22,482 nucleotides of DNA from Dicyema japonicum (taxonomy: Eukaryota; Dicyemida; Rhombozoa; Dicyemidae), in assembly GCA_011109175.1 (NCBI GenBank), contig RDEW01000030.1:747899-770380 (forward strand). The letters are read 5' to 3'. A program made the translations under genes and the position numbers. This document shows, piece by piece, positions 1 through 9,001 of the stretch (within the stretch, counting starts at the first letter, position 1; each line of letters starts with the position of its first letter). A model generated the notes under the pieces. That model searched no databases and was not told the origin of the DNA. It was given only the letters and a program-made list of their open reading frames with translations.

Positions 1-33
1 AAAAAAAATTTTTTTTTAACAATTAAACAAATG

Positions 34-303
34 TCAGTTGAGGAAGCCTGCTGCGTGGATTGCGAATGAATTCCTTCGGAGTATAGCCATTTCAATTTTT
101 TGTCTTATCCATATCCCTTCTCGTTGATCCCTTTTCTTTCTGGCAAGCAATTCTCCGAGTTCTCGCAAGAACTCAGCCGTCATTGGACCAACGGCTCCTG
201 ATGCTTCGGTCGCAACAAAAGTAAATCGGTAGCGATCCCCGAGGCAATAATATTCCTTGATTTTTAGGTTTTCCGCAGTCGAAGCAGCTGCTTCATTTAA
301 CTA
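34..303 (-). mobile_element. LINE 3' end, RLE-like C-terminal domain (copy 1)
   Basis: Read on the minus strand, about 88 codons are open down to a TGA at 34-36. The peptide contains EAAASTAENLKIKEY, then VATEASGAVGPMTAEFLREL, then REGIWIRQKI and HAAGF. The order (G/E)AAA..AE..K..Y, hydrophobic strand, E..G..GP, LREL, Q+I.MAI is what I know from the C-terminal endonuclease-like part of site-targeting non-LTR retrotransposons. A second copy with few differences lies inverted at 17300-17594. No ATG fits the start, so this is a 5'-truncated insertion. The clade is an inference from motif shape only. Confidence 0.7.
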
Positions 304-388
304 AATTTAATTTAATATCTAAAAATTTTAGTATTTTATATAATGGACAACCAAACAAAATAAAATAAATAATTGAACTATTAGAGTA

Positions 389-934
389 ATGTTTTATTTA
401 TTCCTTCTTGTGAATGTTATAATATGTGATATTTATTATAACAAAACATTTGAGAGGTATTATGAACATTTCAATTGACAGAGATGATCTTCAATTTTAT
501 CTTAAAAAAATATACGATGAACATTCGCTGACGGAAATGTCATATAATCAATTCAAACAGTATGTAGAAGATGAACTACCATATGAGTTTTTTGAAAGCG
601 CGGATAAAAACAAGAATTTTGTGCTCGATGTAAATGAAGCGGTAGATGCCATCAATCCCTCTCAGTCAACCATTGATTCAATGACTATTGTAATATTGTA
701 TTTATTTGAGATTCATTTATTCGAACTACATGATGTCAACAAAGATTCACTGCTTGACATGAAAGAAGCTGAGGGTATGCGGTTTCCACAATTTTAGATA
801 TTAAAATCATTAATTTTTCTGAATTGGACACAAATAATGACGGATTCATCGATAAAGAAGAATTTAGTAAGCAACAAAAATCCTTCCGCCACCATCGGTC
901 AATTAGTATAAACAAAAATAATTTTGAGTTATAA
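389..934 (+). CDS. Secreted EF-hand protein A (CREC-like), 4 exons
   Basis: Exons 389-456, 482-689, 711-774 and 798-934 join into 158 codons. The introns are 25, 21 and 23 nt, all GT...AG. The N-terminus MFYLFLLVNVIIC is a signal peptide, so the protein should enter the secretory pathway. Three complete 12-residue EF-hand loops bind Ca2+ by pattern: residues 64-75 (DKNKNFVLDVNE), 100-111 (DVNKDSLLDMKE) and 124-135 (DTNNDGFIDKEE). The second and third introns sit at the same codon and phase as in the paralogue at 4697-5476, and loop spacings (36 and 24 residues) are identical, which confirms the splicing. The protein is shorter than reticulocalbin/calumenin family members (about 315 aa, six EF-hands) and lacks the first and last loops of its paralogue. 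It ends in NNFEL. CREC membership is an inference; the EF-hand and signal peptide calls are firm. Confidence 0.86.
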
Positions 935-1299
935 AATTAATAGTTTAATACAAAAAATCAATTTATTTAAAAGAAACAGTCAATGGTCATATAGTAGCCA
1001 TTCTGACTGAGTGGCTTTTTTCAGAATATCGAGCGAGATTCGCTCAAATAGCCAGCAGAGTAGAATTCAAGTAAAAAATGTTTCATTAATTAATTTGAAT
1101 TTTTAATTTGTGGTTTTTTGGTTAAAAAAATAGTGCAGATTTTTAATGTAAAATATCAAAATTTATAATTTATTCGTATAATATATTAAAATAGCCAGTT
1201 AACCGCCACCTGTGTGGATAGTCTCTCTCCCTCCATCTAACCCGGGCTCTGCTTCAGAAAAGGCTAAAACCTTAAAGTTGAAGAAATACGCATATCTTG
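935..1299. other. Intergenic, no gene seen; holds a small repeated palindrome
   Basis: No coding stretch is supported. A block around 1018-1065 contains GAGCGAGATTCGCTC, a 6-bp-arm palindrome, followed by AAATAGCCAGCA. Nearly the same block recurs at 6716-6765. The rest is A+T-rich sequence running into LINE debris from about 1300. Confidence 0.5.
1018..1065. repeat. Short dispersed repeat with palindromic core (copy 1)
   Basis: The sequence AGAATATCGAGCGAGATTCG and what follows it match 6719-6760 with a few substitutions. GAGCGA and TCGCTC form a perfect inverted pair around a GAT loop. Flanking similarity is weak. It may be the end of a transposon or of a short interspersed element; the function is unknown. 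Confidence 0.45.
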
Positions 1300-2090
1300 G
1301 TGCCAGTTAATTTTGAACCAGTCGCAATGGAAACGTCAGAAATCATTGGAAAAAGTCACAAGTCCTTCTAAACAAATTCGGATTGCTCATCGCAAAGAAA
1401 AAAATTATAGAAGAAAAATGAGCTTGTTCATTGAGCGAATTCCCTTGCAAATCGTCACGGGAATACAGAAACTTCAACCAATTAGCCACGAAACCTTAGA
1501 GTTGTCGCATCTAGGGGCGTGAATGTCGAACATGCTAAAGAAACTCTACAAGGAATACTAAATAACATAAATGGATGGTTGTGCGAAAATCGATTAAATG
1601 CATGTTCCGGAAAGTCACCAGTCACTCTATTCACTAAGAATAAAAAAATGGGAACGCAAACAATTGATGTCACGTTAAATGGAGTAGTTATACCACAAAA
1701 GAAATTGCAAAAGATACTGGGAGTAACTATTGATATTCTCGTCTGCTTCTCTGCCAAGTGAAATCTATCATATTAACCTGTGTAAAGAAATCAATTTTTT
1801 AAAAGTTTTCTTTTGGAACTGTGGAAAAATTATCCGCCAGGTGTCGAGACCCTCTACAAGCAGTATATCGAGCCAACAATAGGCTGTGCATGTGCTGCGT
1901 GGGGATCTAACCTGGCGGCAACGAACGTATAAAAATTCAAGAGATTCAGTCAAAAGCAATCAATTTACTGGAAAAATATACGGATAGAGAAATTGTCCCC
2001 AGAACACTTGAGTCTATCATAGCAGCAACTGGAGGCAATTTCAGAAGAGGAGCAATAAAAGACCCCCATCCGTATAAAAAATGTTAGAAA
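1300..2090 (+). mobile_element. Decayed LINE reverse transcriptase fragment (Jockey/CR1-like)
   Basis: 1519-1761 encodes a typical reverse transcriptase segment: LNNINGWLCENRLNACSGKS, then VTLFTKNKK, VTLNGVVIP and LQKILGVTID. This matches the (I)..W...N.L..n..KT..v.F motif followed by the .LG...D motif of non-LTR elements. After a frame change, 1840-1960 gives ETLYKQYIEPTIGCACAAWG and SNLAATNV, the thumb-region motif (LY..yi.P...Y...vWG). This block recurs at 16640-16760. Several frameshifts and stops (for example at 1759) show that it is dead. The upstream part, 1300-1510, has no recognisable domain. Confidence 0.75.
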
Positions 2091-2394
2091 GATCACCAAA
2101 ATATTAGTTAGTAGTTTAGACAGCGTTTCTTTGGCTTAAATAATAATATCTTTTTCAGAGATTTATTATGCCTTTTTAGATCACTGAAAGTTTAATTTTT
2201 ATTGTATCGATTTTTGATAAATTTAAAAGTAACAATTAAAGACATTGTCAGTTTTTCCATCAATGTATCGTTACAGAATGGAATAGTTTTTAGTTATTCG
2301 GCAGGTTCCATTTGATGAATATGCTTAATAGACATTTATAAAAGTATAACACTCTCGACAATGTTGGTTATATAAAATAAAATAAAGAAAAATC
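2091..2394. other. Intergenic, nothing recognised
   Basis: A+T-rich with many stops in all frames and no repeat match elsewhere in the window that I could see. It lies between two LINE fragments and may be decayed element sequence. Confidence 0.4.
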
Positions 2395-2470
2395 AGTCTC
2401 AACTCTCAAGAGTTTTTCTTATCTCGACAGTCTGAATATATGCCCTTAGAATACATCCACTTGGAGTTTA
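2395..2470 (-). mobile_element. Short remnant of RLE-type LINE 3' coding end
   Basis: On the plus strand, TGAATATATGCCCTTAGAAT at about 2432-2451 matches 21256-21275 at all but one base, and the similarity continues on both sides. At 21224-21505 this segment is the C-terminal coding end of a LINE on the minus strand, so this is a short minus-strand remnant of the same family. It ends abruptly where plus-strand LINE sequence begins. Confidence 0.5.
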
Positions 2471-2474
2471 GAAA

Positions 2475-2695
2475 AGCCTTTTCTCTATCAATAGATCAAT
2501 CTGCATTCATTATTAATTGTTGTCTTTTTATTTGGTTTGAACATTCATGGAAGCAGGCCACACTACCTGTAAGACTCGGAAGGCTCGGAATTAGTAACAT
2601 TTCTCTCTTTGCATATCTTTCGTCGCTAATGACATGTAACATCCTTGTCAATAGGATTCTACATTCCCTCCTTGAATTCTCTACTGACTAGGACG
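2475..2695 (+). mobile_element. LINE reverse transcriptase remnant (LPVRLG.LGI motif)
   Basis: The frame from 2440 reads KQATLPVRLGRLGISNISLF and then YLSSLMTCNIL before a stop at 2689. The motif Q..LP.r.GGLGI......A.la.S is common near the end of non-LTR reverse transcriptase domains. One glycine of the usual GGLGI is arginine. A second occurrence of the motif (RKKGRLGILF) lies near 6001-6030. Only this short segment is recognisable. Confidence 0.6.
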
Positions 2696-2869
2696 GCAAT
2701 CATGGTCGTCATGCCTGGAGCCATACATATCAGTTTTTCCAACCTTCTATATTCTCTAGGTAGACTCTGAAAGTCTTTTGAAGATCTGCTAGTTACAGCT
2801 AACCAACATCTCCGTGCATGTTTGTTGTCGGGGGCGTCTTCCGAGAGCGTGAAATCTGAAGCATCATTT

Positions 2870-3330
2870 TATGTCGATGCTTCTTATCTGGAGTTACTTC
2901 TACGTCTTAGTCACCGAGGATGTATTTTAGTAAGTTGTATTATTCGTTATCTTACACAATTTTTAGAGAAGATCATTCAAAAAAAATTTGTTAGTGTAGA
3001 TACTTTTTAATTGTTTATAACTCAGGGATCACTGAGAAAAAAAGACAGAAAATCGACAAACAGTTAGGTGATTCCAGTTTTCGTAATCAGCCAGACATCC
3101 AACTTTTTAGTTTTTCATTATTCTTACTCCCGTACGAAAAAGTCTTCTTCATTCCTGCAGTGGAATCAATTGGAGAAGAGAACTTATGAACCAATCGTTT
3201 TTTTTCCTTGAAAATGGACAGGCGAAGCAGGTTTCCATCTTCCTTCCAGACGCAGAGAAATCCGAATCCGCGAATGCATGCAGTAGTTTCCTTGTGTATT
3301 TGGCTTATATTTGAATTTTTCAAATTAGAA
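2870..3330 (-). repeat. Dispersed 0.45-kb repeat, copy 1 (weak coding signal on minus strand)
   Basis: The block matches 21912-22320 over most of its length; GGATGTATTTTAGTAAGTTG near 2919 resembles the start of the second copy. The minus-strand frame in both copies keeps a related peptide: GFGFLCVWKEDGNLLRLSIF here against GSGFLHVCEEDGSTLRLSIS there. Keeping one frame through many base changes suggests the source element coded on the minus strand. I do not recognise the domain. It is probably a 3' fragment of a LINE. Confidence 0.6.
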
Positions 3331-3798
3331 AGGAATAGTCACAAAATTTACTAAAAATCAAATATATCCTTGTTAAAAAAACTTTAGTGAGTATTTAATA
3401 GACATTTGTAGACAAATGCAAGTGAATTTCACTGGAATAACTAACAAATCCAATATTATCTCTGTTAATGGGTCTGACTTTTTCTTACAGAATATTTTTT
3501 CTCTTAGGAGATTTAAGATCGGCATCACGACTTCTTTCAAAATGGTGTCCTTGAAGATCCACTTATTTTTTTAACCAATTCGAAGCCGCTATTTTTATCC
3601 CACAACATGAAGACGACATCTTAATAACTCATGCAGATATCCTGGCCTCTGTAAGCTATTCTATTTTTCAACTAAAACGAATAACTGCAAAGTAAATGAG
3701 AATATCTTCTTGTCTCCTAGAGACTAAACTAAACTAAGATTTGGACTAACTAGAGTGACCATAAGGGATAATTTTACTTGAACCAATAATGTAACGCT
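3331..3798. other. Unresolved stretch with short open frames, no confident gene
   Basis: Two overlapping plus-strand frames are open. One starts at ATG 3416 and runs 52 codons to a TAA near 3572. The other gives SYRIFFLLGDLRSASRLLSK and stops near 3556. A third open run, FEAAIFIPQHEDDILITHAD, ends at a good donor-like GTAAGC near 3651. The pieces could not be joined with short introns into one frame. They may be a decayed gene or element, and I claim no function. Confidence 0.3.
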
Positions 3799-4216
3799 AT
3801 GGAAATGGTTTTTCGGTCCATAAGTGAAATTTTAACTCGATTCATAAGTGCTGGAGTGTCATTATTTGATAGCATTATTGCAATAAATGTCGGGGAAAAC
3901 GTTTTTGAAAATTATTGTCGTATATCTTCACGTCCGAGTGATAAGTCAAACTTATCACTAAATTACCGTGAGACGAAATTTTTAATTTTGTCTAAAAAAT
4001 TGATTGGTGTAGCAAGGAATAAAAATGATAGACCTGACATCAGTCTCCCCTTTCGGAGGAAAAACGAAATTATTTATTTTGTCCAAAAACATGTTTGACA
4101 TAGCATCAGACAAATTGAGAAACCTTGCCACAGGTTACATGATATCCAAATCACTAAACGGACTTCTCGTTTTTATAATAGGACAATTTTACACAGAATA
4201 TTACTTATTTATTTGA
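3799..4216 (+). CDS. Hypothetical 130-aa protein with internal repeat, 2 exons
   Basis: Exons 3799-4006 and 4032-4216 join into 130 codons across a 25-nt GT...TAG intron. I do not recognise the protein. After splicing, a 22-residue internal repeat appears: ETKFLILSKKLIDLTS followed by KTKLFILSKNMFDIAS, both of the form TK..ILSK...D..S. The intron falls inside the first copy, and its removal is what restores the alignment, which supports the splice. The C-terminus (LLVFIIGQFYTEYYLFI) is hydrophobic and could be membrane associated. AATAAA occurs about 10 nt after the stop (near 4227), a plausible poly(A) signal. The start at 3799 is the first ATG in frame but is not otherwise supported; upstream exons are possible. 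Confidence 0.45.
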
Positions 4217-4696
4217 GAGACATGATAAATAAAGTTAACCTTAAAATTTATTTTAATTGAAATTAATTATACAAATTTTCAATAAAAAAGTATTTTAATT
4301 TCTAGAATTTTAACTTTGGCTGAGAAAGTAAGTAATGGATCTCTGTTAGTGGCCTGTCTTAGCGGCCCATTTTTTTTACGATTGCCAGTTTCCTACATGT
4401 TAATAAAACTGGGGTTTTTAATTTTAGCGTCATTTGATTCATCTTTCTCAGACAGCATGGAAAAGGATAATTTGCCCTCTTTCAATTTATTGGAGATGTT
4501 ACCACAACGGTGATTCTGTATTGACTGTACTTCGAAAAAACTTGTTTTCGTTATTACGACTGTAGGAACTGTATACACTTATTCATTTATTGTTAACTTG
4601 ATTCCCGGGATATTCAAGGTAACTAAAATAAAAAAATTGAAAAAAATTAGATGGTAAACCAATAATCGAAATAAATTGTTAAATGGCTTTATAACA
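4217..4696 (+). other. Region with a possible spliced gene fragment, unresolved
   Basis: A clear intron-like element lies at 4328-4349 (GTAAGT...GTTAG, 22 nt). Across it, LTLAEK joins WPVLAAHFFYDCQFPT in one frame. A second possible intron of 29 nt (GTTAAT...TTTTAG, about 4399-4427) would join this to SSFDSSFSDSMEKDNLPSFN, ending at TGA 4511. No start codon or recognised family was found, and the segment 4217-4300 is plain A+T-rich sequence. It could be a gene with a missing first exon, or a decayed one. Confidence 0.3.
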
Positions 4697-5476
4697 ATGA
4701 TTCATTTTTCATTATTATTTTTGTGGTTTTCTAGTGGGGAACAAAATTTTATTAATAAATCGTTTTTATATAATTTATTCGTAGGTCCAATTTCGAGACT
4801 GTAGATGAAAATAATGACGGAAAGATAGATTACAAAGAATTCGTAATTTTTATCAAAAATGACAGAGAAAGAGAAGCACAGAAATCCGCATACAATCTAT
4901 TTAAAAATTATGACGTGGAAAACGTGTCTTATTCTCTATTCAAAAAATATTTCAAAGCTGACGTTCCTCAAAGTCTATTTGAAAGTGCAGACATAAACGA
5001 TGATAATGTTCTTGATATGAGTGAAACGGCCTTACTATTAAATCCCAACTTTGGATTGAATCAATCTGAAATTATTGTATTTTTGACAATAAGTTTAGAA
5101 TGAATTTTTCACTTTCTTTGATCGTAACAGGGACGATATGTTGAATTCTACAGAATTAGAAGGTCATGGTGTATCTAATGATAGAATTGAAAGATCTCAA
5201 TGTAACAGATTTTGACACTGATTTGGATGGTCAATTGAACGAAAATGAGATCCTTAAATATATCGAGATTAACCTTTACTCTGATGATCAAACTAAAGAA
5301 GAATTTGAAATGGTTGATTACGATGATGTAATATGGGATTTAATATTTAGGATAATTATATTTCAACTGAAGAATTTGAGAATTTTTTCGAATCATACTT
5401 GAAAGCTAATGAAGATGGAATGAACGACGAGGAAGCATATTTTGAAAATAATAAAAGTTATTATGAAGAATTATAA
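4697..5476 (+). CDS. Secreted EF-hand protein B (CREC-like), 5 exons
   Basis: Exons 4697-4761, 4785-5076, 5099-5162, 5185-5327 and 5351-5476 join into 229 codons. The introns are 23, 22, 22 and 23 nt, all GT...TAG. MIHFSLLFLWFSSG is a short signal peptide. Five EF-hand loops are seen: residues 29-40 (DENNDGKIDYKE), 91-102 (DINDDNVLDMSE), 127-138 (DRNRDDMLNSTE), 151-162 (DTDLDGQLNENE) and 185-196 (DYDDDNYISTEE); several exist only after splicing. The third exon is 64 nt, as in gene A, with flanking introns at the same positions and phases. The C-terminus is acidic and ends in YYEEL, loosely like an ER-retention tail (HDEL/KDEL), as in reticulocalbins. A role as a Ca2+-binding protein of the secretory pathway is inferred. 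An AATAAA follows the stop within about 15 nt. Confidence 0.88.
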
Positions 5477-5569
5477 CATCAATAATAAACATTAATACTT
5501 TATAATATTAACGTAAGAATTACTTAATTAAAAAAAGTCAGAGGTTATTCAGGAAGTAACACTATAACA

Positions 5570-6060
5570 ATGATTTTGTTTAGATTCTCCCTTTTGGCCA
5601 GTTGGTCAAGGAATTCTCTCATTTTCCTATGTTTCACATCTCCCCTTGTTCTAATAGAGCAGCATTATATGATCCAACTGTCTCATGTGACCCATACTGC
5701 CAAGATAGTACAAAAAGGATCATCTCCTTTTCATTATGCCATTATAGGAATTTTAGAACTACAAGGACTGGCTATTTTCTCCCCCATCCGCTGGTTCCGG
5801 ACAAACTTGAAGGTATTTCATTCTGCGACCATATTAGCAACACACATCCTATACTTGTAACTTCTGACTTTTTATCCTCCAAGTTCATCAAATTTGGGTT
5901 GGACGTTGTTCAAATCTAGATCCTAAGTGTATCGATGTTTTTTTGTTTAGAATTTCTAAGTTCCAGTATATCCTAAATTCGCCTCTTCCTAGTTCACGTA
6001 AAAAAGGAAGACTAGGAATTTTATTCACTATAAAGCTAAGTAGACATTCTGCGTAATAAA
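5570..6060 (+). mobile_element. LINE/repeat debris (repeat family B plus RT motif)
   Basis: 5602-5919 contains NRAALYDPTVSCDPYCQDST, which aligns with a repeat also found at 13780-13945 (minus), 17030-17240 and 17690-17910: a DNA core like GTCATGTGATCCACCTGTCT, then AAAAAGGATCAT. Further on, near 6001-6030, the frame gives RKKGRLGILF, resembling the GGLGI motif of non-LTR reverse transcriptases. Frames are broken between these parts, so this is a dead copy. Confidence 0.5.
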
Positions 6061-6082
6061 ACAATTTCTAGATCGATTAACC

Positions 6083-6334
6083 ACTGGTCTGAATGTGCTC
6101 ATAAAATGATTTTTATATTCTCGATTAAAAGTGATGGTGGAAGCTTTTATAAATTAAGAACACAATTTTATTAGAGGAATAAAAAGTCTAAGTTGATTAA
6201 CATTGAGTACTGGTCTGAATGTGCTCATAAAATGATTTTTATATTCTCGATTAAAAGTGATGGTGGAAGCTTTTATAAATCAAGAACACAATTTTATTAG
6301 GGGAATAAAAAGTCTAAGTTGATTAACATTGAGT
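6083..6334. repeat. Tandem duplication, 2 x 126 bp
   Basis: 6083-6208 and 6209-6334 are direct copies starting ACTGGTCTGAATGTGCTCAT, with only two base differences. The unit holds no gene. It is one of three unrelated head-to-tail duplications of similar size in the window, plus a 104-bp one that straddles an N. It is either a recent duplication or an assembly overlap left unmerged. Confidence 0.9.
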
Positions 6335-6870
6335 AAATTTGTGAATAAAATTTGTCCATAGTAGTAAGATTCTGTATGTGTGAGATGATTAGATAATTGT
6401 TATGTAACTAATCTACTCTACATTTGACACTGTAAGTATTTACCTGGCATAAGATTATTTTTTGGAAATATCGTTCAAACATATGACATTAAATAATAGA
6501 ACAGCTAAATACTCTGATACTCTCATATCCTTTTATCATCAGAATCTTATTACTATGGTTCCCTATTCACAAGAGTTATTGCAATTCAATCTATTAGTAT
6601 TATCGTGTGAATGATAGGTTTGATATTCTTGTATGTGAGACAATTTGGGACTTAATAAAGTTAATAATGACAAAATAAAATAAACAGCGGTCACATTTAC
6701 TGCGTGACTATTCCCTCTTAGAATGGCGAGTGAGATTCGCTCAAATAACCAGCAACGCTCACGAGAATTTACTGTAAGTGCAACTTAATTATTATATTTG
6801 ATATTTGTTCATATGATAATGTTAATTTTTCTATAGTTAGACAAACTAGCCATAGTCTGACTAATTAAGC
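6335..6870. other. Intergenic with second palindromic repeat block
   Basis: No coding stretch is supported. The block at 6716-6765 (GGCGAGTGAGATTCGCTCAA and neighbours) matches the repeat at 1018-1065. The rest is A+T-rich sequence without recognised features. Confidence 0.45.
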
Positions 6871-6875
6871 GGATT

Positions 6876-7231
6876 TTAATCCAGATTGTTGTTAATCCTT
6901 CTTCCTCTTCTTGAAAAAGAGTGTGCCATTAACTCCTCGTTACTCCCCATCTCCCCATCAGAGTCAATCGAAATATCTCCGTTAGAGTCCAGTGGGCTGT
7001 TTTCACTGAATGCCAGTTTTACGAGTTGGGAGGTAGCAGAGGCGTACTCTTAGAAAATATTTAGTAATTCTAAATTATTTCCAATCAATTTCGCATATGC
7101 TGTTTCCTAGGTTTTTTGAATTTTAAATTAAACACTTTTTGACTAAATTCAATGTCAAATACCTTTCTCTTCATACTTTCAGAATTTAATAGCCTTAAAA
7201 TTTCGAATTCGTGTTTATACTTAACGGGCAT
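6876..7231 (-). CDS. Possible small gene, minus strand, splicing uncertain
   Basis: Two open stretches look coding. From ATG at 7231 the frame begins MPVKYKHEFEILRLLNSESM and continues KRKVFDIEF. From 7049 down to the TAA at 6876-6878 another frame reads YASATSQLVKLAFSENSPLD, then SNGDISIDSDGEMGSNEELM, and ends RRGRRINNNLD. A stop at 7050-7052 separates them. One in-frame join uses a GTCAAA donor and the CTAAG acceptor just before AGTACG, giving an intron of about 93 nt, far longer than the other introns here. A 29-nt GTGTTT...CTAG intron fits the first part but leads into the stop. I do not recognise the protein. It may be a gene with one atypical intron, or a decayed one. Confidence 0.35.
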
Positions 7232-8145
7232 TCTTTACGATGTCTTCTCGTGGTTAATAACTTGGATATGAGCAAATACATTGCATTGTATTTGGAACAT
7301 TTTTTTCTTTTTTAAATAATGAAATACTAAGCCTTCCTGGTTAGAATAATCGAAAAATTTTTACTTTGGTTTTGTGAATTATTTATCGTTCATTAAATCG
7401 TACTAATAAAAGAATTTTATTTCATTAGACTTGAAATTGTTCCAAAACTGACCAACACTTCGATCTGTTAGATTTTATTCATTTTTTGTTAAATAAAAAT
7501 GTAGGATTTTAGCGTCAATATTAGATACAATTTTTTAAGTGTAATACTTTAATTCTTTGACTTCTTAATGTCAAATCTCCTTCATATATATCTGAAATTT
7601 CATTACGTTTTTGGGTATAATCAATTTTTTAGTTGATAAACCGTTCTGAGGTAAATTTTTAGGTTTTCAAACGATCTACGAATGAACTTCTGCTTTCTTA
7701 TAGGTAGAGTGTTCAAAATCCAACAATCCACTATAACATTGTTTCTCAACCTTTTTTCTGGGACCCCTAAATTTAATTTATCAAATAATTTAAAATCAGA
7801 AAACCATATTTAGAGTAAATCATATTAAAAACTGCCATCCATCCAAAGTTAAAAAAAATTGGGGGTCACCTAATTATTAATATTAAATTTATTTCCTACT
7901 ACACTAAATGTTATTTTTAACATAATTTGGAATGTCATTATATTCTATAAATTGTGAATCTTTTCTAAAGGCATCGATAGCTATCTATTTATCTAAAGGC
8001 ATCGATATTTTGTCCCTCACCTTTATCGGCATGTTCTTATACTACTATTATTTTTAAAGTACAAAATCAATGTGACTTTTGATTTTGCTAGAAGTTAACT
8101 CTCCAATTTGAAATGATTGAAAGTATATAGTCCGTAATTCATATG
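7232..8145. other. Intergenic, A+T-rich; possible hAT terminal fragment inside
   Basis: No gene was found. 7737-7767 reads CATTGTTTCTCAACC, a T-run, then CTGGGACCCC, which resembles the termini of some hAT-type elements (CAGTG.TTCTCAACC...GACCCC). About 100 bp later GGGGGTCACC (7861-7870) looks like the partly complementary subterminal sequence. No second terminus is seen. Near 7968-8006, TCTAAAGGCATCGATA occurs twice as a short direct repeat. Confidence 0.4.
7737..7870. mobile_element. Possible hAT-like MITE fragment
   Basis: The left end looks like a hAT terminal repeat (TTTCTCAACC, then GGGACCCC). An inverted GGGGGTC element sits about 100 bp inside. There is no matching right terminus or clear 8-bp target duplication, so the fragment is incomplete or a chance resemblance. 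Confidence 0.3.
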
Positions 8146-8149
8146 GGCA

Positions 8150-8430
8150 GTGTAATGATTACCGGGCAAAAGGCCTGATGGTTGTTGTATATTTCAGTTG
8201 AAGGTTCCACACATCTGCGATGCTTTGGCTTGACGAGTGACTCTTTCATCAGTGAACATTTCACAGCAGTTCCGAATTGTCCATAAAGGACATACATCTA
8301 ACAAAAAGAAAAAAGAAGTGAAGATCATTCCTTGGTTCTCCCAATTAGTTATAATAACTGATCTATACTTAAATAAAATCTGTGTTCTGTCTGAGCGAAG
8401 CTATAGTTAATATGGTTTTGCGTAAAAGTG
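8150..8430 (+). mobile_element. tRNA-derived SINE, copy 1 (5' end degenerate)
   Basis: The block AAGGTTCCACACATCTGCGA through GACGAGTGA, CATCAGTG, AAGTGAAGATCATTCCTTGG and CTTAAATAAAATCTGTG aligns with the better preserved copy at 16262-16565. The tRNA-like head is decayed here: GATTACCGGGCAAAAGGC sits where the region after box A would be. The 3' half is well kept and ends near GAAGCTATAGTTAATATGGT. A shared body with a pol III-type head in the best copy defines the family. Confidence 0.7.
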
Positions 8431-9001
8431 CAGTTTTTTTAATCCAAGTGGGAAGCACACAGTTAATCAGCATTTCCTTTAAAAAACCTTGGCCCATTGA
8501 ATTGAATGCTTATTTAACATCAGTCCAGGCGCTGAAAAAAAATTATTATGCACTTCGTTAACCCGTCGGTTAACTTAAAATTTATGGTACGTTCTCTAGT
8601 CCCTTAGCAATTGTCTTTTAGAAATATCAATTGCTTCAGAATACGCCAAATGCATGACCGGAATCAAAAACTATTTCTTTCTTCCCTACTCCATTGGAAG
8701 AGTTTCCACAATGGAGGATATAAATGAACTTGATGCTTGGAGAGGATGTGTCTCACTCTAAAAGTGAGTACTGGATATAACTTTATTAGACATAAATTGA
8801 CTCTTAATCTCCTTCCAGTATATCTGGGGTTATGAAATGAATAATCCCATTTTTCCTAATCGCCTTAAAAAATAGTAACAAGTCTCTTCTTTCTAAAATA
8901 AAATCTTGTGAGTCTAATGATGTGCGTGATAAAGTGAATTCTAATTTTAATTTTCTTAATAATTATTAGATTTATTAGTTAAGGTTAGATTTTAGATATC
9001 C
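8431..9001. other. Intergenic; one short unexplained open stretch
   Basis: Plus-strand 8622-8761 is open for 46 codons after an acceptor-like TTTTAG and contains MTGIKNYFFLPYSIGRVSTM and DINELDAWRGC before TAA 8759-8761. No start, donor partner or family was found. GTGAGT...TTATTAG at about 8764-8789 would make a 26-nt intron but leads nowhere in frame. It may be a remnant exon. The rest is featureless A+T-rich DNA. Confidence 0.3.

Noticed and set aside
1482-1757. Minus-strand open frame of 91 codons
   Set aside because: It lies opposite the recognisable reverse transcriptase segment on the plus strand and has no family features.
5166-5402. Single open frame over the middle of EF-hand gene B
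   Set aside because: It reads through one intron at its start and another at its end; the spliced model explains it better and adds further EF-hands.
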